A stretch of DNA of 5,548 bases. Origin: Parvularculaceae bacterium. Its GTDB lineage: Bacteria; Pseudomonadota; Alphaproteobacteria; Caulobacterales; Parvularculaceae. Shown piece after piece: positions 4,878-5,548 of the stretch. A program made the translations under genes and the position numbers. Numbering within the stretch: position 1 is the first letter of the stretch; the number at the start of each line of letters is the position of its first letter. The stretch spans positions 1 through 5,548 of the forward strand of contig JACADX010000270.1 of the NCBI GenBank assembly GCA_013389125.1. The letters run 5' to 3'. Below the pieces are notes generated by a model that saw only the letters and a program-made list of their open reading frames with translations, made no database searches and had not been told where the DNA came from.

Positions 4878-5548
4878 ACGGCGTAAGGGTCAAGCCATGC
4901 GGAAGCTTCGTGCTCGCGTCGCCGCAGGCGGCTGCAATCTGTTCGGCGGTCAGTCCCTCGGCGGCGGAAAGGTCGGCGCCTTGAAGGCGCGCGCCGGCGA
5001 AGTCGGCGCCGCTGAGGTCCGCGCCGGCGAAGACGGCGTCGCGAAGGTCGGCGCCGGCGAACCGCGCCGCGCGAAGATCGGTTCCGGAAAAGTCCGCCCG
5101 CGCCGCCAGCGCGTCGACGAACTGGCCGCCGGGCGCGAAGGCTTCTGCGAGAACGGCGTCTTCGATCGAGGCGGCCGAAAGGCTCGCATTGGTAAGATCG
5201 GCGCCGGTGAAATCGCCGCCCGAGAAGTCGCCGGCGCGGAGCGCCGCGCCTTTAAGGTCGGCGCCCGAAAAGTCGGCGCGCGGCAGCATGGCGGCCGAGA
5301 GATTGGCGGCGGCCATGCGCGCCTTCACGAATTTGGCGCCGGCGCCGGTCGCGCCTTCGAAGGAGGCGCCGTCAAGGAGCGCGGTCGTAAATTGCGTCTC
5401 GTTGATGATGGCCCCGGCATAGACGGACTTCGGCGCGCGCGCGCCGGTGAAATCCGCGCCCGAGAGATTGATGTTGGCGGTCGCCGCGCTCGGCGGAGCG
5501 CCGATGGCTTTCTCGCCTTTGACGAGCTCGGCGAGTTCGGCGTCGACC
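4870..5548 (-). CDS. Pentapeptide-repeat protein, N-terminal part cut off by the window edge
   Basis: The minus-strand frame is open from the right edge (first full codon at 5547) to TGA at 4872-4870, giving 225 residues. A GTG at 5328 also opens this frame, but the repeat pattern continues upstream of it without a break, so it is internal. A lead of about 24 residues (VDAELAELVKGEKAIG...) precedes an array of five-residue A(D/N)(L/F)xx units. Examples are GADFT, RADFS, GADLK, GADLT, GTDLR, GADLS, GADFA and GADLS. The array runs from about residue 25 to 200 and should form a right-handed quadrilateral beta-helix. The phase is broken once at about 130-142 (EAFAPGGQFVDAL), predicting a bulge or loop. 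The C-terminal cap GLTAEQIAAACGDASTKLP...TPCE is a common ending of alphaproteobacterial members and holds two Cys. Such proteins serve varied roles, including binding partners and DNA mimicry; no specific function is indicated. Confidence 0.88.
   Translation of the reverse strand, partial: VDAELAELVKGEKAIGAPPSAATANINLSGADFTGARAPKSVYAGAIINETQFTTALLDGASFEGATGAGAKFVKARMAAANLSAAMLPRADFSGADLKGAALRAGDFSGGDFTGADLTNASLSAASIEDAVLAEAFAPGGQFVDALAARADFSGTDLRAARFAGADLRDAVFAGADLSGADFAGARLQGADLSAAEGLTAEQIAAACGDASTKLPHGLTLTPCE

Noticed and set aside
4950..5328. Direct DNA repeats of the GTCGGCGCC type as a CRISPR or satellite array
   Set aside because: They follow the 15-bp period of the pentapeptide codons and vary at the protein's variable positions, so they are coding repeats.

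Overview
The window is GC-rich DNA from a bacterial chromosome, most likely an alphaproteobacterium of the Hyphomicrobiales/Rhizobiales type. Supporting signs are the strong G/C third-position bias, a GAAC-N7-GAAC element that matches the alphaproteobacterial LexA box, the alphaproteobacterial flavour of the holin-like and lytic-transglycosylase proteins, and a pentapeptide protein with an Ala/Gly-rich array. The genus cannot be fixed from this sequence alone.

Left part (1-787). A minus-strand gene for an unrecognised one-helix membrane protein runs off the left edge. Its promoter region carries a candidate LexA box between -35 and -10 and an overlapping 17-bp palindrome. About 310 bp without a protein gene follows. 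It holds this promoter, a GC-rich hairpin, and then a complete minus-strand tRNA-Arg (anticodon UCG) with an encoded CCA end.

Middle (788-2258). A minus-strand multi-spanning membrane protein resembles the CPA-type cation:proton antiporters but appears to lack the charged residues that normally do the exchange. A ~250 bp divergent spacer separates it from the plus-strand cluster. The spacer holds three perfect-phase 12-bp tandem repeats (core TTATCCCCCA) plus two related elements, placed around weak divergent promoters.

Right part (2259-5548). Three plus-strand genes are closely spaced (34 and 39 bp gaps): a phage/GTA-like holin, a glycine oxidase (ThiO) with no thiamin genes beside it, and a soluble-lysozyme-like lytic transglycosylase with no signal peptide. 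Holin plus leaderless muralytic enzyme looks like a lysis or export cassette, with a thiamin/amine-oxidase gene between them. Both junctions contain 13-14-codon reading frames that overlap the next start. A convergent pentapeptide-repeat gene, truncated by the right edge, ends on the base next to the transglycosylase stop, and a short palindrome spans both stop codons.

Most interesting points: the putative SOS control of an unknown membrane protein, the TTATCCCCCA iteron-like array in front of the holin, the holin-thiO-transglycosylase arrangement, and the apparently catalytically stripped antiporter homologue.
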